Assembly: GCA_007127935.1 (NCBI GenBank)
Contig: SKYL01000067.1
Span: 1-7,439, forward strand
Direction: 5' to 3'
Source: Halorhodospira sp.
Lineage (GTDB): Bacteria > Pseudomonadota > Gammaproteobacteria > Nitrococcales > Halorhodospiraceae
DNA length: 7,439 nucleotides
Made by a program: the position numbers and the translations under genes. Of this stretch, positions 1-6,107 are shown piece after piece; the stretch's first letter is position 1; the number at the start of each line of letters is the position of its first letter. The notes under the pieces are model-generated. The model did not search any database. It was not told the DNA's origin and was given only the letters and a program-made list of their open reading frames with translations.

Positions 1-1420
1 AACAACCTCCGGAGTGCCCCCCATCCGCCGCCGGGGCCTCCGGTGGCGGGTTTTCCCCATCGAGACGCGCCAGGACCTTGGCGTCCCAGCCGTAGATGTC
101 GTCGCGGTATTGAATCAACCCATTTTCATCGATCCACGCGGTGCGGTAGAGGATGTGGATCGGGGTCCGCTCGCGGACCCGGACCTCGATCTCCTCGTCG
201 CGGTTGAGCAGGCCGCGGATCTCCATGGTGTCCATCCGCTGCGGCTCCAACAGCCACGAGGCAAGGAGCGACGGGCGGCGGATACGGATACAACCGGCGC
301 TGAAGGCGCGCACCTCGGCGTCCAGCAGGTGGCGGTCCGGGGTGTCGTGAATGTTGACGAAGAACCGGTTGGGGAAGAGGAACTTCGCTTGCCCCATGGG
401 ATTGGTCGGGTGGGGCGCCTGGCGCAGGCGGTAGTCGAACGACAGGGGCGGCACCGTCCAGTCGACATCGGCCGGGTCGACCTCCACCTCGACGCCACGC
501 TCGTCCGGCGGCTTGAGGACCGTGAAGCGCCGCTCCACCACTTGGCCCGGGTCGGCCCGGAAGACCGGCAACAGATCCCAGATGGCGATGGTGTGGGGCA
601 CCTCCCAGTAGGGGCTGAAGACGATGGACTCCATGCGGTGGGAGAAGTTGGGGGTGGCCCGCCGGGGCTGACCGATGACGATGGGCATCTCGAAGGCCGT
701 CTCCCCATTCTCCACCGACCGCAGGCGGAAATCGGTCAACTCCACCTGGATCTCGCGCCGGGGACGGCTGCGGGGCAGCCAGCGGTGGCGCTCCAGGTTG
801 ACCTTCAGCCGGTCGATCCGTTGTTGCAGCGCCTCGTCCACCTCCCAACCGTGGGCCCGGTACTCATCGCGGATGCGCTGATCGCGCACCAGGGCCTCGC
901 GCAGGCCGCGATAGCCAGGATCATCGGGGGCGAGCCCGGCAAGCACTTGGCGTGAATCACCGTCGGGCAGGGTCTCCAGCAGGATCTCCACCGGATCACG
1001 GAAGGTGCGCCGCAACCCCCATACCGGGTGGTGCTCGTCGGCATCAAGCCGCCCGGTCTGGAGATCTGCGGCGAGGCGCAGGAACGTGGTGGTGAAGAGC
1101 GCCTCCACCCGCGCCACCGCCAACTGCGCCTCCTGCAGCTCTTCTGGGGTACGGCCGCGCACCGCGTTGAGCGCCGCCACCAGGTCCCGGTGGCGGTAGT
1201 ACTCGGGGCGCAGGCCGTGGGTCAGGGCGTCTTCCACCGCCGCCACCAGGCCGTCCGCCGCCGGCACCGGCCCGTCCGCGTCGGTCCACGCCGGACGCGG
1301 GCCGTGCGCCTGGTAGAAGGCGGCCACGTCCTCCGGCACCGCCGACGGATAGACCTCGTCCCACTGGGACGGGTCCACGGCGGCAGTCAGCAATACCAGT
1401 GCGGCGGTCAGCCCTTCCAT
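1..1420 (-). CDS. YcbB/LdtD-type murein L,D-transpeptidase (3' end off the window)
   Basis: Probable periplasmic enzyme forming 3-3 (mDAP-mDAP) peptidoglycan cross-links, or attaching other acceptors, by attack of a catalytic cysteine on tetrapeptide stems. 473 codons are visible and no stop is reached. Residues about 30-215 resemble the alpha-helical scaffold domain of YcbB proteins (AAFYQAHGPRPAW near 33-45; NLERHRWLP near 208-216). The YkuD catalytic domain runs from about 222: IVIGQP (247-252), FSPYWEVPHTIA (268-279), NPMGQAKFLFPN (340-351), HDTP with His358, and SAGCIRI (374-380) with catalytic Cys377. The C-terminal IQYRDDIYGWD (436-446) is typical of YcbB. E. coli LdtD is about 615 residues; the peptidoglycan-binding domain expected between scaffold and catalytic domains appears absent. 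The start is the only in-frame ATG after a stop near 1490. A GGGAG lies unusually close to it, and the N-terminus (MEGLTAALVLLTAAV) is a poor signal peptide without basic residues, so start and export mode are uncertain. The barrel gene lies 76 bases upstream on the same strand. Confidence 0.9.
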   Translation of the reverse strand, partial: MEGLTAALVLLTAAVDPSQWDEVYPSAVPEDVAAFYQAHGPRPAWTDADGPVPAADGLVAAVEDALTHGLRPEYYRHRDLVAALNAVRGRTPEELQEAQLAVARVEALFTTTFLRLAADLQTGRLDADEHHPVWGLRRTFRDPVEILLETLPDGDSRQVLAGLAPDDPGYRGLREALVRDQRIRDEYRAHGWEVDEALQQRIDRLKVNLERHRWLPRSRPRREIQVELTDFRLRSVENGETAFEMPIVIGQPRRATPNFSHRMESIVFSPYWEVPHTIAIWDLLPVFRADPGQVVERRFTVLKPPDERGVEVEVDPADVDWTVPPLSFDYRLRQAPHPTNPMGQAKFLFPNRFFVNIHDTPDRHLLDAEVRAFSAGCIRIRRPSLLASWLLEPQRMDTMEIRGLLNRDEEIEVRVRERTPIHILYRTAWIDENGLIQYRDDIYGWDAKVLARLDGENPPPEAPAADGGHSGGC

Positions 1421-1427
1421 TCTCCCA

Positions 1428-1448
1428 GCCCATAATTCCCGTATGGGC
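1428..1448 (-). promoter_or_regulatory. Inverted repeat abutting the transpeptidase ribosome binding site
   Basis: A perfect 7-bp inverted repeat, GCCCATA (1428-1434) and TATGGGC (1442-1448), is separated by 7 bases. On the minus strand it ends just upstream of the GGGAG (1422-1426) preceding the ATG at 1420. In mRNA it could form a hairpin next to the ribosome binding site; in DNA it could be a 21-bp operator. It lies inside the 76-bp spacer downstream of the barrel gene and has no T-tract, so a classical terminator is unlikely. Function is inferred only. Confidence 0.35.
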
Positions 1449-1496
1449 GCAGATGGTACCAGGAGGCCGGTGTCGCTGGGGCCGCTTCACAAGGTG

Positions 1497-2285
1497 TTAC
1501 ATTCGGAGGGTGACCGCCATGCCGAGGGTGATATCCGGGCTGGCGTCGTAGAGGCCGAGACCGAGGTAGGGGCGCAGCCGGATCTCACCGGCATCCAACA
1601 AGGCCCCAAACAGCAGGTCCATGTGGTTGCCGGGCGCGACGGGCGCCTCGTCACCCTTCAGTTCCACATTGAGGTGAAAGCCGGTGCCCATAGGGTGGGC
1701 GTAGCCCACGCCCCAGTTCGCGTAGCTGCCCCCGATATCGTTATCCTGCACCGTGTATCCCACCTCGCCATACAACAAGCCCGCCCCGAGACTCCGGCGC
1801 ATGGGGAGGTTGACGTAGAAATCGAGGCCGTCGCTGGGGTAGGGCGCCACATCGTCCTCGCCCCCGGCGCGTACCCCCACCTCCAGGGCGGCATGGGCGT
1901 TGAGGGCCAGTTTCATAAAACCGGTGATCCCCTGGAGCCCGGATTCGTCCGGTGCGCCGTCGTCATCCTCGGAGTTGTTCACAAAGACGAAGTACGCACC
2001 AATCTCCAGGCCGTCATCGACACCGTGGGCGGCGCCCACCGGGCCGAGGCGCAAATTGTTGTAATCGGCGCCGTCCCCCGCGCCGGGGCCCGGACCACCC
2101 CCCGGGACGCGGCTTTCACGACCGACCTCATAGGCCGCATCGGCAAAGAATTCCGTGGTCCCCACGGGAAGCACATCCGCCCGCCCGATCTGCAGTGGGC
2201 GCGGCTCGGCCGCCACCGGTACGCTCGTCACCACCGCCGCCAGTAGAGTGGCCGGCAAGACCTTCACGACGCGGTTCCGCTTCAT
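1497..2285 (-). CDS. Putative outer-membrane beta-barrel protein, function unknown
   Basis: 262-residue exported protein. Residues 1-26 form a convincing Sec signal peptide: basic MKRNRVVK, hydrophobic core, AlaAla before Glu27. The mature part alternates short amphipathic strands with Gly/Asp-rich turns, for example NNLRLGPVGAAHGVDDGLEIGAYFVFVNN around 76-104 (written here in parts: LRLGPVG, DGLEIGAYFVFV), ALEVGVRAG, LDFYVNLPM, AGLLYGEVGYTVQ, GFHLNVELKG, LRPYLGLGLYD and ITLGMAVTLRM. This fits a barrel of roughly 10-12 strands, recalling the loose porin/transporter-like families (PF13557 type), but I do not recognise a specific family. The final residue is Met rather than the common C-terminal aromatic. 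Exposed segments are acidic (SEDDDGAPDESG, 105-116). The ATG at 2285 is preferred over upstream in-frame codons because it begins the signal peptide and has GGGAGA seven bases upstream. It may be cotranscribed with the transpeptidase gene. Confidence 0.75.
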   Translation of the reverse strand: MKRNRVVKVLPATLLAAVVTSVPVAAEPRPLQIGRADVLPVGTTEFFADAAYEVGRESRVPGGGPGPGAGDGADYNNLRLGPVGAAHGVDDGLEIGAYFVFVNNSEDDDGAPDESGLQGITGFMKLALNAHAALEVGVRAGGEDDVAPYPSDGLDFYVNLPMRRSLGAGLLYGEVGYTVQDNDIGGSYANWGVGYAHPMGTGFHLNVELKGDEAPVAPGNHMDLLFGALLDAGEIRLRPYLGLGLYDASPDITLGMAVTLRM

Positions 2286-2504
2286 TGGAGTTCTCCCTTT
2301 TAGAGTAGGCCCGGCACCGGCCCGGGTAGCGTCAACGTTGACCTGAAGTTTGGTTGCTGCACCGCGCCATAGCAAGAAACCCGTCCAGTGGCGTGCATTT
2401 CCACCCGGTCATCGCCCGAAAGGGGTTGATTCTCTTCCCCCGCGGTTTCATCTTGTGGAGAAGACGCCGCCGGGGCGGACCCGGAGACTGACCGGAGAGA
2501 CGAG
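2286..2504. other. Divergent intergenic region between the barrel gene and ubiK
   Basis: These 219 bases must hold promoters in both directions. Visible elements are a perfect 12-bp palindrome GTCAACGTTGAC (2331-2342), a GC-rich inverted repeat CCCGG/CCGGG around 2310-2326 in the barrel gene's presumed 5' leader, and TTGCT/AGCAA arms at 2354-2358 and 2371-2375. For ubiK, TTGATT (2426-2431), a 17-base spacer and CATCTT (2449-2454) form only a weak sigma70 match. No good promoter for the barrel gene stands out. No coding potential is seen. Confidence 0.4.
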
Positions 2505-2834
2505 ATGCTGGACAGCAAGACCATTGATGAACTGGCTCGCCGCCTGACCGCCAGCCTGCCGGCCGGGGTTCGGGAGTTTCAGGCCGAGATGGAGAAGAAC
2601 GTGCGCGGCTCGCTGCAGGCCGGCTTCTCCCGCCTCGACTTGGTGACGCGGGAGGAGTTCGACGCCCAGGCCAAGGTTTTGGCGCGGACCCGCGCCCATT
2701 TGGATGAACTGGCTGAACGGGTAGCGGCGCTGGAGAGCGCGGCCCCACCGAAGGCGGGATCGTCCAAGGCCGGCACCGCCGGACGCAAGAACACCAAGGG
2801 GTCGGCCGCCAAGGGATCGCCGGCCGAAGAGTAA
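2505..2834 (+). CDS. ubiK: UbiK (YqiC/BMFP family) ubiquinone biosynthesis accessory factor
   Basis: Small accessory protein that in E. coli binds UbiJ and supports the aerobic ubiquinone-assembly complex; the family also shows membrane-fusogenic activity in vitro. The 109 residues align end to end with YqiC: an N-terminal amphipathic helix (MLDSKTIDELARRLTASLP), the conserved block GVREFQAEMEKNVR (20-33), the hallmark RLDLVTREEFDAQAKVLART (43-62), then a coiled-coil heptad region to about residue 80 (HLDELAERVAALESA). The C-terminal tail (80-109) is a low-complexity Lys/Ala/Gly/Ser stretch, basic and probably disordered, longer than usual before the final AEE. The start is supported by GGAGAGACGAG immediately upstream and by homology. 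comM lies 82 bases downstream on the same strand, a pairing common in gammaproteobacteria, with a hairpin between them. Confidence 0.93.
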   Translation: MLDSKTIDELARRLTASLPAGVREFQAEMEKNVRGSLQAGFSRLDLVTREEFDAQAKVLARTRAHLDELAERVAALESAAPPKAGSSKAGTAGRKNTKGSAAKGSPAEE

Positions 2835-2846
2835 ACCCGCTGCACG

Positions 2847-2875
2847 GGGCCGGCGACTTTGCCGCTCGCCGGCCC
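2847..2875 (+). terminator. GC-rich hairpin between ubiK and comM (possible partial terminator)
   Basis: A perfect 10-bp stem, GGGCCGGCGA (2847-2856) pairing with TCGCCGGCCC (2866-2875), encloses a 9-base loop and lies 12 bases after the ubiK stop. No T-tract follows (GGCGTGGCACG), so it does not meet the intrinsic terminator rule. It could stabilise the ubiK 3' end, pause polymerase, or tune comM expression. The stem is clear; its function is inferred. Confidence 0.5.
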
Positions 2876-2916
2876 GGCGTGGCACGCGACAACCAGTCAG
2901 CCAGGGAGGGCGGCCT

Positions 2917-4443
2917 ATGTCATTGGCCGTGGTGCATACCCGGGCGGCGGTGGGGATCGACGCCCCGCCGGTCGCCGTAGAAGTCCACTTGGCGCCGGGG
3001 CTCCCGGCGCTCTCCATGGTCGGCCTGCCCGAGACCGCGGTGCGCGAGGCCCGGGACCGAGTGCGCAGCGCCATCCTCAACAGCGGCTACACCTTTCCCC
3101 CGGGCCGCGTCACCGTCAACCTGGCCCCCGCCGACCTGCCCAAGGGCGGCGGACGTTTCGACTTGGCCATCGCGGTGGGCATCCTCACCGCATCGGGGCA
3201 ACTTCCGGCCGAGGTGGAACGGTTCGAACTACTGGGCGAGCTGGCGCTGGGCGGCGGCCTTCGGGGTGTCGGGGCGGTGTTGCCAGCGGCGCTGGCGGCC
3301 CGGCGTGCGGGGCGCGACCTGCTGGTGGCCTCCGGTGATCGGGAAGAGGCCGCCCTGGTCCACCCCGGTGGCGTCTACGCCGCCGCCACCCTGCTGGAGG
3401 CATGCCGCCACATGGCGGAAGGCACCCTGGAACCGGCCTTGCCGCTACCGGCCGAGGACGCCATGCGCCGTTCCGGTGAGGCGGCCCTGAAGGTCACCGT
3501 GGACTTGGCCGAGGTACGTGGCCAGTGGCCGGCCCGGCGGGCGGTCGAGATCGCCGCCGCCGGCGGCCTGCACCTGCTGCTGATGGGTCCACCGGGCACC
3601 GGCAAGAGCATGCTCGCCATGCGCCTGCCCGGGCTGTTGCCGCCGTTGGAAGAAGGAGCGGCGCTGGAGGTGGCCGCCATCCGCTCGGTGAGCGGCGAAG
3701 GGCTCGATCCCGCCCGGTGGCGGACCCCACCGTTCCGTGCCCCCCACCACACCGTCTCCGCCGCCGCGCTGGTGGGCGGGGGCGCCGCACCGGCACCCGG
3801 GGAGGTCTCATTGGCCCACCACGGGGTGCTCTTTCTCGACGAACTGCCCGAACTGCCGCGTCACGCCCGCGAGGCGCTGAGGGAGCCGCTGGAGCGCCGC
3901 CGGGTCACCGTGGCCCGGGCCGGGGGGCATCTCACCTTCCCGGCGTCGTTCCAACTGGTGGCGGCGATGAATCCGTGCCCGTGCGGATTCTGGGGCGACC
4001 CCGGACGGCCGTGCCGCTGCACGCCGGAACAGGTGGCCCGCTATCGGGGACGGTTGTCCGGGCCGCTCCTCGATCGTTTTGATCTCGCCGTGGAGGTGCC
4101 GAGGCTGACCGCCACCGAGCTGACTCACGCCCAACCGGGAGAGCCCAGCGCCGTGGTGCGGGATCGCGTGGCGGCGGCCCGGCGGTGGCGGATGAAACGA
4201 TCGGGCTGTATGTCGGCGGCGCTGGAAGGAGAGGCCCTGCGCACCGCCTGCCGTTTGGAATCCGATGGTGCGGCCCTGTTGGAGGAGGCCACCGAACGCC
4301 TGGGCCTCTCCCCGCGCGGCCACGCCCGGCTACTCCGGGTGGCACGGACCATCGCCGACCTCGCGGGGGCGGAGCGGATCACCACCGGTCACGTGGCGGA
4401 GGCCATCACCCTGCGTCGGCCACTGACCATGGAGCCCTCCTGA
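2917..4443 (+). CDS. comM: ComM/YifB, Mg-chelatase-like AAA+ ATPase
   Basis: Cytoplasmic AAA+ ATPase of the YifB/ComM family. ComM is a hexameric helicase promoting branch migration during natural transformation in Vibrio and Haemophilus; the family is widespread also in non-competent bacteria. The 508 residues match the usual length. Order: N-terminal Lon-protease-like ChlI domain (about 20-145; GLPALSMVGLPETAVREARDR at 28-48, VNLAPADLPK at 67-76), the Mg_chelatase ATPase with Walker A GPPGTGKS (224-231), FRAPHHTVS (273-281), Walker B VLFLDELPE (304-312), a four-cysteine MNPCPCG...PCRC cluster (Cys354, 356, 366, 368), LLDRFDL (384-390) bearing a likely arginine finger, and the C-terminal RGHARLLRVARTIADL (467-482). 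The start gives the family's standard MSLAVVHTRA N-terminus and follows GGGAGG. The gene is intact, with no insertion. It converges with the cytochrome gene, 9 bases between stop codons. Confidence 0.96.
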   Translation: MSLAVVHTRAAVGIDAPPVAVEVHLAPGLPALSMVGLPETAVREARDRVRSAILNSGYTFPPGRVTVNLAPADLPKGGGRFDLAIAVGILTASGQLPAEVERFELLGELALGGGLRGVGAVLPAALAARRAGRDLLVASGDREEAALVHPGGVYAAATLLEACRHMAEGTLEPALPLPAEDAMRRSGEAALKVTVDLAEVRGQWPARRAVEIAAAGGLHLLLMGPPGTGKSMLAMRLPGLLPPLEEGAALEVAAIRSVSGEGLDPARWRTPPFRAPHHTVSAAALVGGGAAPAPGEVSLAHHGVLFLDELPELPRHAREALREPLERRRVTVARAGGHLTFPASFQLVAAMNPCPCGFWGDPGRPCRCTPEQVARYRGRLSGPLLDRFDLAVEVPRLTATELTHAQPGEPSAVVRDRVAAARRWRMKRSGCMSAALEGEALRTACRLESDGAALLEEATERLGLSPRGHARLLRVARTIADLAGAERITTGHVAEAITLRRPLTMEPS

Positions 4444-4452
4444 AGCCGTGGT

Positions 4453-5055
4453 TTAGGGCTCGACCCCCGCCTCGTCGAGGATCCACAGCACCGTCTGCCG
4501 GATCTCCGCGTCGGTCAGCCCCGGCCGCCCGGCCCGGGCCGGCATCGCCCCGCGGCCTTGGATGACGCTGCTAATAATGCCGTCGAGGCCGCGGGCATCG
4601 AGCACCCGCCGCCACGCATCGGGGTCATCCAGTTTCGGGGCGTCGGCCACGCCGATCAGATGGCACGCCTGGCAAACCGATTGGTAGATCTCCGCCGGCG
4701 GGCGGCCCTCGTACGGCGCCTCATCGGCCCGCGCCTCGTCGGCCACCTCCGGCTCCAGCTCCGCATCGGCGACGGGCTCGTCGGGCACCGCTTCGGGCAT
4801 CTCCGGCGCTTCCTCCACCACCGGCTCCTCGCGTTCAGGCAACGGCTCACCGGCCCATCGAAGGCGGCCCACCGGCTGGATGCGTTCAGCGATCCGCTCG
4901 CGCTCCAACTCCATCCGCTGCGCCTCCCGATCATCGATCCACCCGCCAAGCCAGTTGGCGAGCACCAACAACACCACCGTCACCGCCACCAGGATGCCGA
5001 CCACGGTGGCGAAGTTCTTCATGAAGGCCCGATCCTGTTCGTCGTTCACGCGCAC
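4453..5055 (-). CDS. Membrane-anchored monohaem cytochrome c (c5-like)
   Basis: Electron-transfer protein predicted to be tethered to the inner membrane with its haem domain in the periplasm; partners are unknown. The 200 residues comprise a short cytoplasmic N-terminus, one uncleaved transmembrane helix (about 15-36, VVGILVAVTVVLLVLANWLG), a charged helix (40-60), an acidic Glu/Pro/Ala-rich linker (about 70-118), and a C-terminal cytochrome c domain. That domain carries the haem-binding CQACH (128-132), DAWRRVL near 146-152, GAMPARAG with probable axial Met171, and LTDAEIRQTVLWIL (180-193), the pattern of cytochrome c5-type proteins. The start is ambiguous: GTG at 5055 lies very close after AAGGAG, and an in-frame GTG at 5049 has more usual spacing and would give MNDEQDRAFMKN. 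The gene is divergent from the SirB2-family gene and convergent with comM. Confidence 0.9.
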   Translation of the reverse strand: MRVNDEQDRAFMKNFATVVGILVAVTVVLLVLANWLGGWIDDREAQRMELERERIAERIQPVGRLRWAGEPLPEREEPVVEEAPEMPEAVPDEPVADAELEPEVADEARADEAPYEGRPPAEIYQSVCQACHLIGVADAPKLDDPDAWRRVLDARGLDGIISSVIQGRGAMPARAGRPGLTDAEIRQTVLWILDEAGVEP

Positions 5056-5090
5056 GCTCTCCTTGGATGCTTAGGGCACCGCTGCCCGGC

Positions 5091-5119
5091 AGTATAGGCC
5101 CGCCTCCGGACGGTTGCAG
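5091..5119 (-). promoter_or_regulatory. Candidate sigma70 promoter of the cytochrome gene
   Basis: Reading the minus strand, TATACT (5091-5096) is a 5/6 match to the -10 consensus. CTGCAA (5114-5119), 17 bases upstream, is only a 3/6 match to -35. The predicted transcription start near 5084 would fall in a small inverted repeat, GGGCA/TGCCC (5074-5087), and leave a leader of about 30 bases. The weak -35 suggests an activator or a low-level promoter. Confidence 0.4.
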
Positions 5120-5181
5120 CGGAACCGGCGGCGGTGAAGAATACGCGCTGCGATTCGCCAGGCGTCGGAGACCCCCCGGGC

Positions 5182-5574
5182 ATGTCCACCTACTTGGTTC
5201 TCAAGCACACCCACATGCTGGCGGCCTATGTCAGCATCACCCTGTTCATCCTCCGGGCCGGCCTGATGGTGCTCCGCTCCGGATGGTTGCAGCATCTCTT
5301 CTTCCGGGTCGTACCCCATATCATCGACACGGTGCTGCTGATCTGCGGGATCGCGTTGCTCTTCCAGATCTACCAGTACCCCTTCGTCCACCACTGGCTG
5401 ACCGCCAAGGTGATCGGGGTCGTGGTCTACATCGTCCTGGGCAGCATCGCCCTGAAGCGAGGGCGGAACTTGGCCGTGCGGCTGGCGGCCTTCGCCGGCG
5501 CGGTGGCTATCTTCGGCTATATTTACGCCGTCGCCATCAGCAAGCATCCGCTGCCGCTCCACCTGTTGGGGTGA
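5182..5574 (+). CDS. SirB2-family integral membrane protein
   Basis: 130-residue inner-membrane protein with four predicted transmembrane helices: about 10-31, 46-63, 74-91 and 100-119. Family signatures are KHTHMLAAY (8-16), LFILRAGLM (21-29), PHIIDTVLL (45-53), and WLTAKVIGVVVYIVLGSIALKRG (72-94; core WLTAKVIG). Conserved His and Asp lie at or near the helix ends. SirB2 was named for a proposed effect on invasion-gene expression in Salmonella, but the molecular function is not settled, and nothing here reveals an enzymatic site. The ATG at 5182 is chosen because MSTYLVLKHTH matches the usual N-terminus; an in-frame GTG at 5134 would add 16 unlikely residues. The Shine-Dalgarno sequence is weak (GGAG at 5167-5170, rather distant). 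The gene is 86 bases upstream of nsrR on the same strand and divergent from the cytochrome. Confidence 0.88.
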   Translation: MSTYLVLKHTHMLAAYVSITLFILRAGLMVLRSGWLQHLFFRVVPHIIDTVLLICGIALLFQIYQYPFVHHWLTAKVIGVVVYIVLGSIALKRGRNLAVRLAAFAGAVAIFGYIYAVAISKHPLPLHLLG

Positions 5575-5604
5575 CCGCGAGGTGATGGTCATGGACCCCT
5601 GGCC

Positions 5605-5632
5605 TTGGCTCCCAAAAGGTCAGTACTATAGA
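5605..5632 (+). promoter_or_regulatory. Candidate sigma70 promoter of nsrR
   Basis: TTGGCT (5605-5610) and TATAGA (5627-5632) are each 4/6 matches to consensus, with a 16-base spacer, about 30 bases before the nsrR start. AGAT-GGGA-ATCT (5631-5642), a short imperfectly NsrR-like inverted repeat, overlaps the end of the -10 box and could allow autoregulation, but the match is weak. Read-through from the SirB2-family gene is also possible. Confidence 0.45.
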
Positions 5633-5660
5633 TGGGAATCTCCCCACCGCGAGTAACGGC

Positions 5661-6098
5661 ATGCGACTGACCAGACACAGTGACTACGCGCTCCGGGTGT
5701 TGCTCTACCTGGGCATCACAACGGAGAGTCTGGTAACCATCGGCGAGATCGCCGACCGTTACGGGATTTCACGCAACCATCTAATGAAGGTCGTCAACCG
5801 ACTCGCCACCCACGGCTACGTGGAGACGGTGCGCGGCAAGCGCGGGGGGATTCGGCTGGCGCGGCCGCCGGAGGAGATCAACTTGGGGGAACTGGTCCGC
5901 CGCACCGAGGAAGAGTTCCACATGGCGGAGTGCTTCGACACCAGCCGCGGACCGTGCCGCATTGCCGGCAGTTGCTCCCTGCGTCCGGTGCTGAACGAGG
6001 CGCTGGAAGCGTTCTTTGAGGCCCTCGGCCGCTACACCCTGGCCGACCTGCTGCGTAATAGCTGTTCCGATATCGCCCTCGACCTCGACTTGGCCTGA
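5661..6098 (+). CDS. nsrR: NsrR, Rrf2-family nitric oxide-sensing [Fe-S] repressor
   Basis: Cytoplasmic dimeric transcription repressor whose [4Fe-4S] cluster is nitrosylated by NO, releasing promoters of NO-detoxification genes. The 145 residues align closely with E. coli NsrR: MRLTRHSDYALRVLLYLG at the N-terminus, a winged helix-turn-helix (26-67) containing GISRNHLMKVVNRLA and the wing VRGKRGGIRLA, and the cluster loop with Cys91, Cys99 and Cys105. Asp8, the fourth ligand in Streptomyces NsrR, is conserved. The three-Cys spacing is CX7CX5C; the last interval equals that of known NsrR proteins, and the first is longer than in E. coli (CX4C). YTLADLL (125-131) is another NsrR hallmark, distinguishing it from IscR. 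The ATG start is fixed by homology; the Shine-Dalgarno is poor. The convergent neighbour nnrS is a classic NsrR target, which supports the assignment. Confidence 0.94.
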   Translation: MRLTRHSDYALRVLLYLGITTESLVTIGEIADRYGISRNHLMKVVNRLATHGYVETVRGKRGGIRLARPPEEINLGELVRRTEEEFHMAECFDTSRGPCRIAGSCSLRPVLNEALEAFFEALGRYTLADLLRNSCSDIALDLDLA

Positions 6099-6107
6099 CC
6101 GCCAACG

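Noticed and set aside
14..955. Long plus-strand open frame of 313 codons across the left end
   Set aside because: It is antisense to the transpeptidase catalytic domain; its Asp/Arg/His/Val-rich composition is typical of a mirror frame in high-GC DNA, while the opposite strand carries recognisable catalytic motifs.
1443..2246. 267-codon plus-strand open frame opposite the barrel gene
   Set aside because: The minus strand has a ribosome binding site, signal peptide and barrel strand pattern; this frame has none of these and looks like an antisense shadow.
2286..2375. 30-residue N-terminal extension of the barrel protein
   Set aside because: It would bury the signal peptide; the ATG at 2285 has a well-placed GGGAGA and begins a typical signal sequence.
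2917..4443. comM as a genomic-island insertion site
   Set aside because: comM is a known integration hotspot in Acinetobacter, but this copy is uninterrupted from start to stop and no flanking duplication or mobile gene is visible.
5134..5181. Upstream GTG extension of the SirB2-family protein
   Set aside because: The added residues (KNTRCDSPGVGDPPG) are polar and unlike the family; MSTYLVLKHTH is the standard N-terminus.
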